A stretch of DNA of 64,000 bases from Omphiscola glabra. Taxonomy: Eukaryota; Mollusca; Gastropoda; Lymnaeidae. The notes below the pieces were generated by a model. That model did not search any database and had not been told where the DNA came from. It worked only from the letters and a program-made list of their open reading frames with translations. Within the stretch, counting starts at the first letter, position 1. Each line of letters starts with the position of its first letter. The stretch covers positions 14,216,724-14,280,723 of the forward strand of contig OZ024798.1 in assembly GCA_964017045.1 (NCBI GenBank). The letters are read 5' to 3'. Below, piece after piece: positions 36,201 to 47,410 of the stretch. The position numbers and the translations under genes are program-made.

Positions 36201-39200
36201 GGGGGTCATAGTTTCCTATGACGCCACTTCACCAGCGTGGAAGCTACTCGAAAAATATGTCACCGAATCCTCGAACGAGTCTTTTAACGGCTTCATATGC
36301 AAAGAAGCCCTGGATCTGACGTCCGCTATTGTTGTTTCGAGGAGCTCAGCTGGGTAACTTAACGCTCTGAGAACATTATAATGCTTTTTACCTTCATTGA
36401 AATAAGTTGAAAAATTATACACAATATTTATGAAATAACGCAAATACGGTGATGAGATTATAAAATTTCAGAAATTAATCAGATGCAACATGCTTGAGAC
36501 CTAAAAGTTATAAAAATCAATCTAAACCCAACCAAAGTAAAAACTTCAAGTAAACAATGTATCAAAAGTTATAATATGTTACATTTGAAGACATATTTCT
36601 TAACTTGCTTACAGCGACAAGAAACCTCTGCTAGAGAGCATCAAGCAAAGTGATGAGGACATTTGTGTCGAGGCTGTAAGTCCTGGAGATATTGCTGCCG
36701 TGTTCTGCACGTCCGGCAGCACAGGGTACTCCAAGCTGGTGCCTCGCCCGCATGGGGATATCATTCGGCTTTACCAGACGTTCGCGGACGATCCCAACTT
36801 CACGGACAGCGACTTCTACAAGTTTTACAGTGGCCAGAACATGGGTGAGACGTTTCTTGTTGAATTGTTTAAGTGATTATTTAATACCTAAGCCGGGTAG
36901 TTAAAAATCCTTGGACTATGTTAATTTCCTTTAGTTCCTTGTTCGGAGTAAATCTCAATACATCAAGATTTTCTCTATGAAGTTGAAAGTGGATGTCTGT
37001 AAAGTCAGACATTTCAATGGAGTTGGATATAAGAGTCACTGGCGTCAGACAATCTCCTTAAAACTGTAAGAAGATAATGTCACAAGAGTCAGCGTCAGAC
37101 AATCTCCAGAAAGTTGGAAGAAGATAATGTCACAAGAAGCAGCGTCAGACAATCTCCAGAAAGTTGGAAGAAGATAAGGTCACAAGAGTCAGCGTCAGAC
37201 AATCTCCATGAAGTTGGAAGAAGATAATGTCACAAGAGTCAACGTCAGACAATCTACAGAAAGTTGGAAGAAGATAAGGTCACAAGAGTCAGCGTCAGAC
37301 AATCTCCAGAAAGTTGGAAATAGATAGGTCACAAGAGTCAGCGTCAGACAATCTCCATGAAGTTGGAAGAAGATAAGGTCACAAGAGTCAGATATTTTAA
37401 CAGTGATCTCTACAGATACTTTGAGATATATTGGATTAGTTCAGACATAATTTGAAAACAACAGACATTTCACTTGTATTTCCGTTGCATTATATTTCAG
37501 GCTGGCTTGGTGGATTTCCGGGCATTGTTTATTGTTGTGGTGCTACACAGATTCTGTCAGATAACTATTCATCGCAAGGCAAACTCAGTCCGTCTGATAT
37601 ACTTGATATGAATTTCAAGGAGAATTGTCGGATGTCGACCATACGCCCGGTACACCTGCAGGCCATTGAGGACTATATCAGGTCAATTGGTGGGCTGACG
37701 CGAAAGCTGAAGTGTTTGATTATTGCTGGGCAACCGGTAACCAAGGTACTCTACATAAGATGTCATTATAAAAGTAGGAGAAAAAGAAGTTAACAATAAC
37801 ACTTTGGTCATAACGAAAAGACTTCCTGATATCCACAGCTTAAAATCATTCATCAGTTAGTTATTTAACATAATTATAAACAAAATATAAGTCTGATAAC
37901 CTTTTTTCATTGGACAGGTAAACTAATAGTTCAGGCCTTAATCAGAGAAGATTATTTTTTATCCATTATATCAACTTCGCTTTTGTGAGTTGATGGCAAA
38001 ATCTTTGGACGGCTAATTGACTCGCTTCCCGTGAACCTATCGAGCTGAATCTTGGCACGTGGACTCGTTGCCCATGACAACATATTCTATTAACTTTTGA
38101 GCCCCACCTCCCACCCCCACCCCCCCCCCCCCATAAAAAAAAATTGTGTTCCTGTTTTTCAAGGGGAACAAGACGGAATTATGTTGACATTAATTTTGTG
38201 AAATATAACTCCCAATAACTGCGCTAAATGAGATTATTGTTTTAAAAAAATATCGCAAGTGCGTATGGTGCTAATATTTTCTTTAGTTTGGTGTAATAAA
38301 TGTGCGGTGTAAAAAAAGGGGTGGGGCATTATACTATATATATATATTACATGTAACGAATTTATACGAAAAAACGTTGTTTTAGAGCACATGTGTCAAA
38401 CTCAAGGCCCGCGGGCCAAATCCGGCCCGGCGAACAATTATATCAGGCCCGCGAGGTCTTGGCCGGCGTATAATTATATCCAAGTCTACGCTGTGGTGGT
38501 TCCCAATGAACACTTTGATGAAAAACTTAGCTTACTTCGCGCCGAGTTCGCACGGTGCTTTGGTGACTTTGAAGCACGTAAATGTAATTTCGGGCTGTTT
38601 CGTAACCCATTTGTCATAGACGTGGAAACTGCACCTGTAAATTTGCAGATGGATCTAATAGAGCTGCAGTGTAGTGGGACACTAAAGGCAAAGTACGAAA
38701 CAGTTGGGCCTGCACAGTTAACTAGTTTATATTCCTGAAGAGATGCCCCAGCTTCGTCAAAATGCGTCTCGAACCTTGAGTATGTTGGGTAGCACAAATA
38801 TGTGTGAGCAGCTGTTGAGAAGTCGTCTCACGGATGAACACTTGCAGTCCATCATGAGAATCTCAATGACACAGAACATCACAAAGGAGTCGTCTCACTG
38901 ATGAACACTTGCAGTCCATCATGAGAATCTCAATGACACAGCATGCTAATACCAACATAAACGAACTTACTTGTTTTTGTAGCCAAGAAAATGTTCCAAA
39001 CATCCATCTCTGACATATTGGCATAAGAACAAAAATGGGTAGCCAATGATTTTTAATTATTAAATCTTTTTTGCTGTTCTCATATTATATATATTTTTTT
39101 TTTTTTTTTAAATTAAGATTAATTTTCCGCTTATTGAATGTTTATCCCGTTCGGCCCGCAACCTTACTTGTGATTTGAGTTTTGGCCCGCCGAGCGATTG

Positions 39201-42200
39201 AGTTTGATACCCCTGTTTTAGAGGTTTTTTAATTTAAATATCAATACTATCTTTGAGCCTCTGCTCTTGATATCTCGGTTAACATTAACACAATTTATGA
39301 AGCGTTGCTATTTTGTCATACACAAGTTGAGAATCGATGAATTTATTTAAGCTTTGCCAAGTGTTAAATGAGAAGGCTGGAATGTGATCAACACATAATT
39401 ATCACTCTTGACAATCTTCTCCTCAGCATGGTGAGGTCCTTGTCGAGCATCGGCGATGCGCAATATGTTTCCTTCATTTCTATTTGAGACACTTTTATCA
39501 GATGGATTTTTTTTCTTCACAAATGTTTTCATGTTTGTTCGGTTGTTTTGTTTTTTTTTAGTTTTTTTTAAGTTTGTTTCTTTAGTTTTTTTTTTTTTTG
39601 TTATTGTTTTATTGTTTGGTTTTTTGTTGGTTTTTTTTGCCCATTCACTTTTATTGTTGAAATACCAAGATAAGCAAATTCAAAATAGTCTGTAATCATT
39701 TTCTGCTGAAGGTCCAGCTCATTTGTAATGTAACTCAATAATTATTGACCGCATAGTGGAATCAACGTATGTAAGTTCACGAACATAAAAATATATCATT
39801 ATATTTAACTAATTGAAAGATAAACTTTTAATTCTTGTCTCCGCCTGTGATCTAAGTCGCTTGTGCCGCGGCAGTATGCCTCAAGAGAAGAACAAAGCCG
39901 CCATGTTTTATATTGGATCTATCAATTTCATAGCAGCTTTTTCATTTAAAAAATAACATTAAGAGCGATACGCTGATTACGGAACTGGCTATGTCCTTTG
40001 GGTCTCATGTACCACAGCACACGTGTTTAGTTAAATTCGGCGAGTCCCCTGGTTCCTATTCAAATGGTTTAAATTATAAAATCAAATGAAATGCTCAGCT
40101 AAATTACAGTTGTGTTCGATAACTAGTAACGATGTTGCATTAAGGATTAAACGGCATTATAATGCATGAAAGGGTACAACTGAACACAGAATTACTTTGT
40201 CTAATTATGAAAGTAACAAAATTTAAACACCGTATATCTCGCGTATAGGCAGTGGCGTAGCGAGCTTAACTCGCGCCCTGGGCACAATACCTTTTTAGCG
40301 CCCCCAATACCTTTTTAGCGCCCCCTATTCGAAAACCATACAATATTATAGTAAAATATACCATTTGGCGCCCCATTGTGAGTAGCGCCCGGTGCATGAT
40401 GCCCCCCTCACTACGCCACTGCGTATAGGTGGTACTTATTTTAAAACAAAATTTCCGAGAAAAGTCAGGGGTGCACATTATCCACTCGACATGAATTTCG
40501 CTTCGACTACCAGAGGCGTAACAACGGCTTGGCATTGGGGCAGTTGCCAAGGGCGCCGGCTTGCGACAGTTCAAAAGGGCGCCGCTAAATCTCTAATTTT
40601 TAAATTTTTATTTGAATGTCAAGGGCGTCAAAAATAAATTAGCCAAGGGCGTCAAAGACCCAGTTACGCCTCTGTCGACTACTCTTATTCAGTGTGTAGT
40701 CATTTCTACGAAAACTCGGAATCGTTTTTTCCATAATTCTGGCTTACGCTCGACCAGAGGGCAATCATTTTTCTTTTAAATGTCTCTTTAAGATCACTTT
40801 GTTTATGACGATTGCTTTTTAGTTTTCAAGCTGTTATGGAAACATTTTTGTGATATCTATTTAACAAAGATCAGTTACAGTTACGTTTTAAAAAAAAAAG
40901 GGGGGGGGCGGGGGCATGTAACTCCCTAAACAAAAGGTGCAAACTATATGTGAATCGATCGAAAATACCCACTTTGACAATTCCAAACTAAGGGGGTGAC
41001 CTATCTAATGGTAGATATATAGTGCACCTATTTACAATGTGGTGTGCTGCGAAGTTCTGGGAAGTGCCTGGATTTTAAAAGGCTCTGACGGGTGAACTGA
41101 ACACCTCCGTAATAGTACGCAACATAAACAGTGTCCCGTCTCTAAACATTTCAAAAGAATCGACCACAAGGATACTGCGGACTTAACAATTAGTGCGATT
41201 TGTTACTAGCACAAACACACCCAGCCGGGTAAATTTGGAACACAAGCTTATCCTGACCTATGGAAACTTGACATCACATGACATGAACATCATGTCTTTA
41301 TTCCCAGCTTGAGCCTAGCCCCGTCCCTCTACGTCACGACCAGGCGCAGCGGACTAGCTTCTCTCATATTCTTATCCTCTTCTCTATTTTAATCTCTTAG
41401 CTACTTATTTTCTGTCACAATTCTTTTGTTCCACTCTCGGATACTACCTCACAGCTAGGTTCTACTTTTTTATATTTTATTATGTTGTTTGTTCGCTGAC
41501 GAAGGCTTCCTGCCGACACGTTCGTTGTTTTGTTGCGTTTCTTTTTTTTCAGGTTTGACCTTACTTTGTTTTACTTATTTCCTAAAACAGGTTGTGAAGC
41601 ACGGATCTAAGTAAATATATCTAAAAAGAATTTGTAAAATATTTACCTTTGCTTTCACGTAGACCTCCATTTTCAATTTTTCAGAAGCAAATTTGTAGCG
41701 TGTTCCAGCTTTCTGAACAAGTTATTGTATGGTACGGTGGTACAGAGTCGTCCGGCATTGCATCGTGCGTAGCTGAAGGTTAAATTATTTCACATTTCCT
41801 AGACTCTATATTACATAGATCATAGCATAGCTGAATTTAAAATTAATACACAACTCCTTGAAACCAACATTAAATAAATCAGCTGTCTAATTTCTAAAGT
41901 ATACTTAAATATATCATCTTTCTGAGGGGGGGGGGGATTTCCATGACTCTTTTACGATGAGAAAAATAAGTATAACCTTTGATTGATTTTAACGTAGAGA
42001 TTCAGCAGTTTAACTAGTTGGTCATTTTCTGAGATCCTCTTCTAACTGAAGACACATTTTTACACTATTTGTTTTACTTACAGACAAATTATGGTGAATT
42101 AGCTTTTTCCGGGAAGCAAATTTCAGATAAAGCTACATATGTATGATGTATATTTGATCGGTCTAAGATTATACCATTTATTGAATCTTTATGTCAGCGA

Positions 42201-45200
42201 GTGAGTGAACTATTACTTAAATATGTGGCTTGTCAACTATAAACAGAAGACAGTTATGAAGACTACAAATGTGGGAAGCTACTCAAGAACCTACAACTTC
42301 GAATTGTTAATGACGAAGGAAAGCAATGCGCTCCGAGAGAGCTGGGAACTATTCATGTCAAAGGTCAATAGAATTTATATAATTTATTTACTTACACGTT
42401 TTCTGTGCGCTTAGACATAAGAGTAACCTTATGCAGAGCGACAATTGTGAAAGATATGATTATCGAGAGACATGTTGTTAGACAGAATATAACCAAAGAT
42501 TCCTAGCGGAGGACGTAAACTGCATGTCGTTACATTTGGTTTCTTTGAATGTAAGAGGCAAAGGATTATAAACTGCTTGCAAGATAAGCGTCGGTACTCA
42601 TGTGCTGAGTTGACATTTTCAGAGCCTTAATCTCATTGACTACAATTAAGAAACGAAGTGGCTATTGGTACACGTGTACCAGAAATGAGAGGTTGGGATT
42701 AAAAAACGATTTAAAATATTATTGTTGGGTTTGTAAGACCAAATGAGGTATCAAATGAAAGATAATTGAATGTACAATACGTTTGAAATGTTAATTCTTC
42801 AGTTTCACTAAAATAAATTACCACAAATGACATCCGAATAGCACTGAGCTTAATGGTACACGTGTACAAATGGCGGCGCTGCGTGACCGGGTCCATTTTG
42901 ACGTATAGTACATTCAATTATCTTTCATTTGATACCTCATTTGGTCTTACAAACCCAACAATAATATTTTAAATCGTTTTTTCATCCCAACCTCTCAATT
43001 CGAGTACACGTGTACCAATAGGAGCAGCCATTAAGAAATTTTGCTAAATAGAAACCATTAAAGAAAGCAACAACAAACAAAACAAAAAAAAACATCAAAG
43101 TGCGAAATACTTTGTAAATTAAACCCTTAAAAAGAAAAAAAAATCTCTATACAAAAATGATCCTTTTTCAAATCGTGTTCCCAGGAGAGAATGTTTTCAA
43201 AGGCTACTACAATCGCCTTGAGGATCCCGACCCCAACACAGCTAAGGCTTTCACTCAAGATCACTGGTTTAACACGGATGATTTCGGGTACTTGGATGAG
43301 GATGAAAACCTTTTTGTGCTGGGGAGGAACAAGGACGCCATTATTTACGGTTCTGTGGTTTTTCAACCTGTCTGGCTCGAAAATAAACTCAAGGAACACC
43401 CGGATGTGGCTGAAGCTGTTTTGGTTCCGGTAAGTTGTGCGAATCGCTGCAACTGAAAGCGTATTGCCAATTTTGTGTAACTTCTTATGGGCGCTGTTCC
43501 AATGTATTTGGTTTTGTTATGTAGTATCCCCAAAAAGCTCTCATATCTGATCCAATTATCGCTAATGTGCTAACATTTTCTGCAGCTTATACTTTATTGG
43601 GCTTTATATTCATAAAAAAGCGAGTCGTTATTAAAGATTTGACTTGGTTAATTTCAATGTTTTGAGCCTTCTGTGCTCACATTAAGATTTAGAGTACCGT
43701 GGGCCCATGTTAATTAGAGGAAGAAAAGTTTGAATAGGAATTAGAACCACTGATGGGAAGTATTTATATCCCACGTATTTATTTAACTTCGAAACCCCCC
43801 CCCCCCTCCCCCGATGAACGGCCTTCTAATACCAGTTGCTCAACTTTGCCAAATCCACTACAGAGTCAATACATGCGCATGTTTATACGACAGATACGCA
43901 TATTCTTTCTGTTCCCAAAACACGCACAAAAGCATGTGGTGAATGATCTTTCTGTGCCCCCAAAAAATGGAATTTTCTTCCACTACACATCCGCAATATA
44001 ACAACCATCACATCCTTCAAAACTGCACACAAAACACAATCTCTTTAAACGTTACTATCCTGACTGATTCGCCCCTCTAACCGATAAATGGCTTGACATG
44101 TAAATAGTTCTGGAATGGGTGGAGTGAATATGCATTTGTTTTGTTTTTTTGTAAACAATTGTTTTTATTTTCATTAATGTATGTTAATTTTTAAGTTCAT
44201 GATTATGTTTATTAATTGTATGTACAGCACTGTGAGCCCAACCCTAGGCTGGGGTACCACGCTATATAAAACCACTAATAATAATAATACTAATACTACC
44301 TTTGTAATGCAAAAGTCTTGAGTTTGAACATAAGAGTGAGACACATACAAAGTTAATCAAACCTTTTAAAAATGTAGCGTTGTTCTTGTATATTCTTATC
44401 GTTTTTTAATCTCATTTGAAATTTTATCTGTGTACTAAATACCAATCAAGGCAATTATACCCTTCCTGCTCTTTCTTATACCATTCTAGTTCATATGTTG
44501 TAACGTTATTTGTATGCCAATGTACCATTGGTAACTTGCTATACTTTTTAGACTTTTGTTGTCGTTGTTTCTCCCCCAGGTGTCTGACCCAGTGATCTAT
44601 CACAACATTTGTGCTTGCATTTTGCCAAGACCTGAAAGGGACTTAACAGAAGATAATTTGAGAGCTTATTGTGAAAGTATTTTCCTCCCTAATCTTGGAT
44701 ACGTCACACCAAAACCTGGTTATTACATGGTAATACATGCATCAAATCCTTGCTATTATGTGGTATAAATGTACCAGACACCTGCAACGTATATGGTAAT
44801 ATATGCACCAAACCCTGGTTATTATATGGTAATATGCACCAAAACCTGGATATTATATGATAATTTATGAACCAAAATAGGGTTCTAATATGTTAAAAAA
44901 AATATGCCATAAAAAATAACACCTGTAGGCTAAAGAAAACAAAAAGGTGTTGTCCCTTTCTTAAGCAAGTCAGTAAAGTGTATCCCTCTCCTAGGGTTAC
45001 CAGCAAGCTGAATCTGGGGACACAGAGAAGGGCCCCTTTCTAAAGCAAGTCAGTAAGGTGTATGTATCCCTCTCCTAGGCTCATCAGTGAAGTTCCTGTA
45101 GGTCTCTTCTACCTCTTTGTATACTCATTTGAAATGCTATAGGCCCTACTTCTTGATTCAATTAAACATTGCTAAATGAACATTTGATAAATCAACTGAA

Positions 45201-45315
45201 CTTTCAGATTCTGAAGGATGATTTCCCATGGACAGCAAGCGGAAAGCCAGACAAACAGAAGCTGAGGAAGATGGCAGAGGATGCATTTGGATATATTGGA
45301 AAAGATGCCATTTGA
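33268..45315 (+). CDS. acyl-CoA synthetase-like AMP-binding enzyme, paralogue B (9 exons)
   Basis: Exons: 33268-33558, 36145-36353, 36615-36844, 37501-37745, 41685-41778, 42247-42363, 43185-43429, 44580-44729, 45208-45315; 562 aa. Exon sizes and phases equal those of paralogue A except exon 3, one codon shorter. An in-frame TGA 18 bp before the ATG supports the start. Same expected chemistry: carboxylate plus ATP to acyl-adenylate, then to acyl-CoA. Seen: TSGSTGYSK loop in exon 3, YGGTE in exon 5, TDDFGYL and GRNKD in exon 7, and SGKPDK with the catalytic lysine in exon 9. These motifs are nearer the family consensus than in paralogue A. Exon 7 differs from A at only about 5 of 82 residues, while exon 5 differs at about half. 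The longest intron (intron 4) holds three hAT insertions and a Penelope-like tail. Substrate unknown. Confidence 0.88.
33559..33925 (+). repeat. splice-donor minisatellite, 32-bp unit, in gene B intron 1
   Basis: The unit is GGGCAGGTAATTATCGTGAC plus ATATCTTATCAT. It starts at the true exon 1 end (junction 33558) and is repeated so that 12 donors (real plus 11 decoys, the last junction at 33911) stand in a row. Gene A has 2 copies at the same place. A shift by one unit (32 nt) would change frame and meet a TAA at once. Confidence 0.93.
34186..34288. repeat. 34-bp tandem repeat, 3 copies
   Basis: The unit contains GTAGCCCGTCCATCCGTTGG and TCAGTGTGTCTG; in gene B intron 1. Confidence 0.88.
34632..34925 (-). 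mobile_element. LINE C-terminal fragment in gene B intron 1
   Basis: A clean minus-strand frame of 96 codons reads 'KRKLEWYGHVTRKQGLAKEI', then 'GGRRRGRQRKRWEDNIKEWT'. This is the C-terminal end found in many animal LINE reverse transcriptases (GHV...GRR.RGRQ...W.DNIKEW). On its upstream side it is joined to dispersed repeat R (34910-35235). It is 5'-truncated. Confidence 0.8.
34910..35235. repeat. dispersed repeat R, copy in gene B intron 1
   Basis: Matches 14440-14760 along its length (for example CACTTCCCCTACC, AATACGTCAT, CGCACAATATACAACGCTAC). Confidence 0.7.
35236..36144. other. rest of gene B intron 1
   Basis: AT-rich sequence. Near 35350-35400 is a scrap GGGTCCCCAATCTATGGACC that looks like a transposon end, without a partner. 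Nothing else recognised. Confidence 0.4.
37035..37390. repeat. about 50-bp tandem repeat, 6-7 copies, gene B intron 3
   Basis: The unit contains CACAAGAGTCAGCGTCAGAC, then AATCTCCAGAAAGTTGGAAG. Some copies carry TGAAG in place of AGAAAG. Confidence 0.9.
37958..38150 (+). repeat. dispersed repeat, plus-strand copy of 17775-17980
   Basis: TCAACTTCGCTTTTG, GGCTAATTGACTCGC, CTTGGCACGTGGACTCG and the C-rich end match the inverted copy in gene A intron 5. Confidence 0.6.
38388..39215 (+). mobile_element. hAT transposon relic with GTF2IRD2/ZBED-like transposase piece
   Basis: The left end CACATGTGTCAAACTCAAGG and the right end, which inverts to CAGGGGTATCAAACTCAATC, carry the TCAAACTC motif of this hAT group. 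The 8-bp duplication TTTTAGAG flanks it (38380-38387 and 39216-39223). Inside, a plus frame (about 38460-38738) reads 'FGLFRNPFVIDVETAPVNLQ' and 'MDLIELQCSGTLKAKYETVG'. Then, in another frame, come 'STNMCEQLL' and 'RSRLTDEHLQSIMRISMTQ'. This is the C-terminal dimerisation region of hAT transposases like those captured in GTF2IRD2. About 70 bp around the last motif is duplicated (38840-38942). Most of the transposase is missing. Confidence 0.85.
39224..40241. other. noncoding part of gene B intron 4
   Basis: T-rich and unique sequence. The ORF at 39456-39695 is a run of T-rich codons, not a gene. Confidence 0.5.
40250..40421. mobile_element. hAT-type miniature element (172 bp)
   Basis: The ends CAGTGGCGTAGCGAG and (inverted) CAGTGGCGTAGTGAG are nearly perfect inverted repeats. 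The 8-bp duplication CGTATAGG flanks both sides (40242-40249 and 40422-40429). It is non-coding; GCGCCC motifs repeat inside. Confidence 0.88.
40511..40674. mobile_element. hAT-type miniature element (164 bp)
   Basis: The ends CAGAGGCGTAACAACGG and (inverted) CAGAGGCGTAACTGGG are inverted repeats. The 8-bp duplication TCGACTAC flanks it (40503-40510 and 40675-40682). The inside repeats GGGCGYC motifs. It lies only 81 bp from the flanking duplication of the previous element but is a different family. Confidence 0.88.
41217..41620 (+). mobile_element. Penelope-like 3' end with hammerhead-like motif
   Basis: 'PSRVNLEHKLILTYGNL' and 'HDMNIMSLF' (about 41220-41305) match the end of the Penelope-like relic at 28904-29711. 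The untranslated end carries CTGACGA (41496-41502), a short stem-loop, and GACAC (41515-41519). These fit the layout of the hammerhead ribozymes known from Penelope-like elements, except that GAAAC reads GACAC. It is 5'-truncated. Confidence 0.65.
42652..43035. mobile_element. foldback element, copy 3 (complete), gene B intron 6
   Basis: The outer left arm (AAGTGGCTATTGGTACACGT, GTACC...) and outer right arm (AGTACACGTGTACCAATAGG) are inverted. The left half of the inner palindrome is present; the right half is replaced by a direct join to the outer arm at about 42903. Compare 27712-28092. Confidence 0.75.
43780..44290 (+). mobile_element. LINE 3' end in gene B intron 7
   Basis: Decayed plus-strand reading (HAQKHVVNDLSVPPKNGIFF) parallels the better copy at 50880-51535 (RLAQKHTVKDLSLTVPPNNV). 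The untranslated end (GTGAGCCCAACCCTAGG, CTATATAAA) runs into an AATAATAATA tail near 44275-44300. Confidence 0.7.
44740..44895 (+). repeat. degenerate splice-donor repeats after gene B exon 8
   Basis: The exon 8 end and donor (CCTGGTTATTACATG|GTAATACATGC, junction 44729) recurs as ACGTATATG|GTAATATATGC (44795) and CCTGGTTATTATATG|GTAATATGC (44828). A mutated copy follows (CCTGGATATTATATG|ATAATT, 44859). The repeats lie just inside intron 8. Confidence 0.7.
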
Positions 45316-46934
45316 GAACTATATTTCCCAATTTAAAAGTACATTTTAAGAATTTAGAATGCTTATTTTTGAAGGAAATTTTTGGAGCCTGGATAATCAA
45401 AATTAATGTTCATTGAACTGTTATTTTGCATCCATTTTTTGCAATCTCCCAGAAAAAAAAAAGCAAGACAGCTATGGTATTTAGGAGGAGGCCTGCATAT
45501 AGATCCGCCTTACAAAAATTAACTTCCAAAATGATACTATTCCATAGAGCAGGGATCAGAAACTGTTCGATTATATTGTACAAAAGTAGGATCTCGACTT
45601 CATTCAGGGTGCTAACGACATATAGTCCAATTTATAAAACTCATTTTTCAAATGACTTTTTTTTTTTTTAAATTTGACTTTGATGTTGCAACGCAATCTG
45701 GACAGTACAACAGCATCAAATGCTCAACAATATTTTCTAATAATAATTTTATTTCTTTGTAGAAAAAAATTATATCAAATAAAAAATATATAATATACAG
45801 AAGGAAAACAACATCCCAGGATATTATGTTGTTTTTTTTCCTTAAGGAAGATAAAATGTAAAAAATTGGTAATAAAACCAATGAGTTAATTTAACACATC
45901 CACACAAAAATTCTGCAGTTTGAAATTGTTAAACTATCTCACCACAGCCTTATCAAAAATATTTCTCCCATCAAGTATAAAAAAATCACACAATGCATAA
46001 TCATGTATAAAATAAGCATATTACAAGTCTAGTCTTCGATAAAAAATAATTAATTGCCACAGCCATGCTAAAATAATGTCTCACGTCAATGTAATAGAAA
46101 TTGTTTTTAAATAGTGCGGAACTGAAAATTTGATATAAAATGTCACCACTGGATCTAAAGTTTGTTACATTGGATCTCAAAATGTCACCACTGGATCTAA
46201 AGTTTGTTACATTGGATCTCAAAATGTCACCAAGGGATCTAAAGTTTGTTACATTGGATCTCAAAATGTCACCAAGGGATTTGAAAATGTTACCACCACT
46301 GAATCTAAAAAAAAAAAAGGAGAATGTCACTTTATTTAAATCATCTTATAATCACACCTACACTTTGTAAAGAAAATGTCATTCTTGGTTCTATTTTTAA
46401 AAATTAAAATCAAACAATCATAAATTTCTATTTTTACACCAATTATTCTAAAGATTAGCATGATAAATATTTATTTTTTTAAATCCGACAGAATTTTTTT
46501 TTTTAACATTCAAAGATTTTCTCCCAGTTAAGAAGATAAATGAATGTAAAGGTCACCAGCATTGGACCTAGGATGAAAACTGTGCATTTTATTTAGGTCA
46601 GCAGAGGATCCAGAACAAAGCACGAAGGTAAAATGATTTATAACTTTGCTCGAGTTTAAAAGTCACGTAATTCAAATGGAGCTTGCTTGGAGAGTTAAAG
46701 TGAGCAATATTGCTTCATCAGCCTTGCAGCTCATAGCTGAAGATGATGGACATTCACATTTCATACCAGTAGTGAAAAAATGTTGTTTTGATTTTTTTGT
46801 AAATGTTTAAATTTAAAGATCTTTGCAAATTTAAAAAAAAATTATAAGTCAGAAACTATTTGATTATTAAGGAGTTTCTTCTTCGAAAGAATTTGTGCAT
46901 GACTTTTTTTTTTTAAAGCCAAAGTAGGAATGCT
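45316..46934. other. intergenic space between gene B and the convergent VWA gene
   Basis: No gene is supported. A 42-bp tandem repeat lies inside at 46138-46290. There is no AATAAA close to the gene B stop; the first good one is at 45778-45783. Confidence 0.5.
46138..46290. repeat. 42-bp tandem repeat, about 3.5 copies
   Basis: The unit contains AATGTCACCACTGGATCTAA and GTTTGTTACATTGGATCTC. Period divisible by 3, so both strands show artefact ORFs. Confidence 0.88.
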
Positions 46935-46940
46935 TTTATT
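46935..46940 (-). terminator. candidate polyadenylation signal of the VWA gene
   Basis: AATAAA on the minus strand, about 470 bp after the stop codon at 47411. Another lies near 46586-46591. The choice between them is a guess. Confidence 0.35.
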
Positions 46941-47410
46941 ATAGCACAAAGTTAAATTCAAATCAGTTACATTTTACAAAATAATTAAATAAAAAATGAA
47001 TTGAAATAGAAAAGTATCACTTGTTTAGTGATCACTTAATGAAGAGTGTGAGGCAGTTTTTAACCTTTTAAACTATTATTGGGTCTTTCAATAAGAGTTT
47101 CATATTTACTGTCAAGTCCATTCTTGACTTCCTGTTTGATGTTCTCCTGGGATAGTATTTAGTTCCTGTTTGATGTTCTTTTCATGCAAAAACAGCAGAT
47201 CTCAGTTGTTCTCATAAAATCTGTACAGAATGACAAGGAGGACAGTTCTTAGAGCCCAGTTCTCCTGGTATAGTATTCAGTAGTGAACTGTAGAAAACAT
47301 AAGCACCAAATCAGTGCAATGCCGGTCACAGCAAACTGTGTCAACCGCTGTGTAGGCAGACAGCCGTCAAAAAGTTTGCTTGATCTTGCTCCCCTGAGGG
47401 TGCCAGCAGC

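Noticed and set aside
39456..39695. 79-codon Phe-rich ORF as a membrane peptide
   Set aside because: Made of T-runs in an intron; composition explains it.
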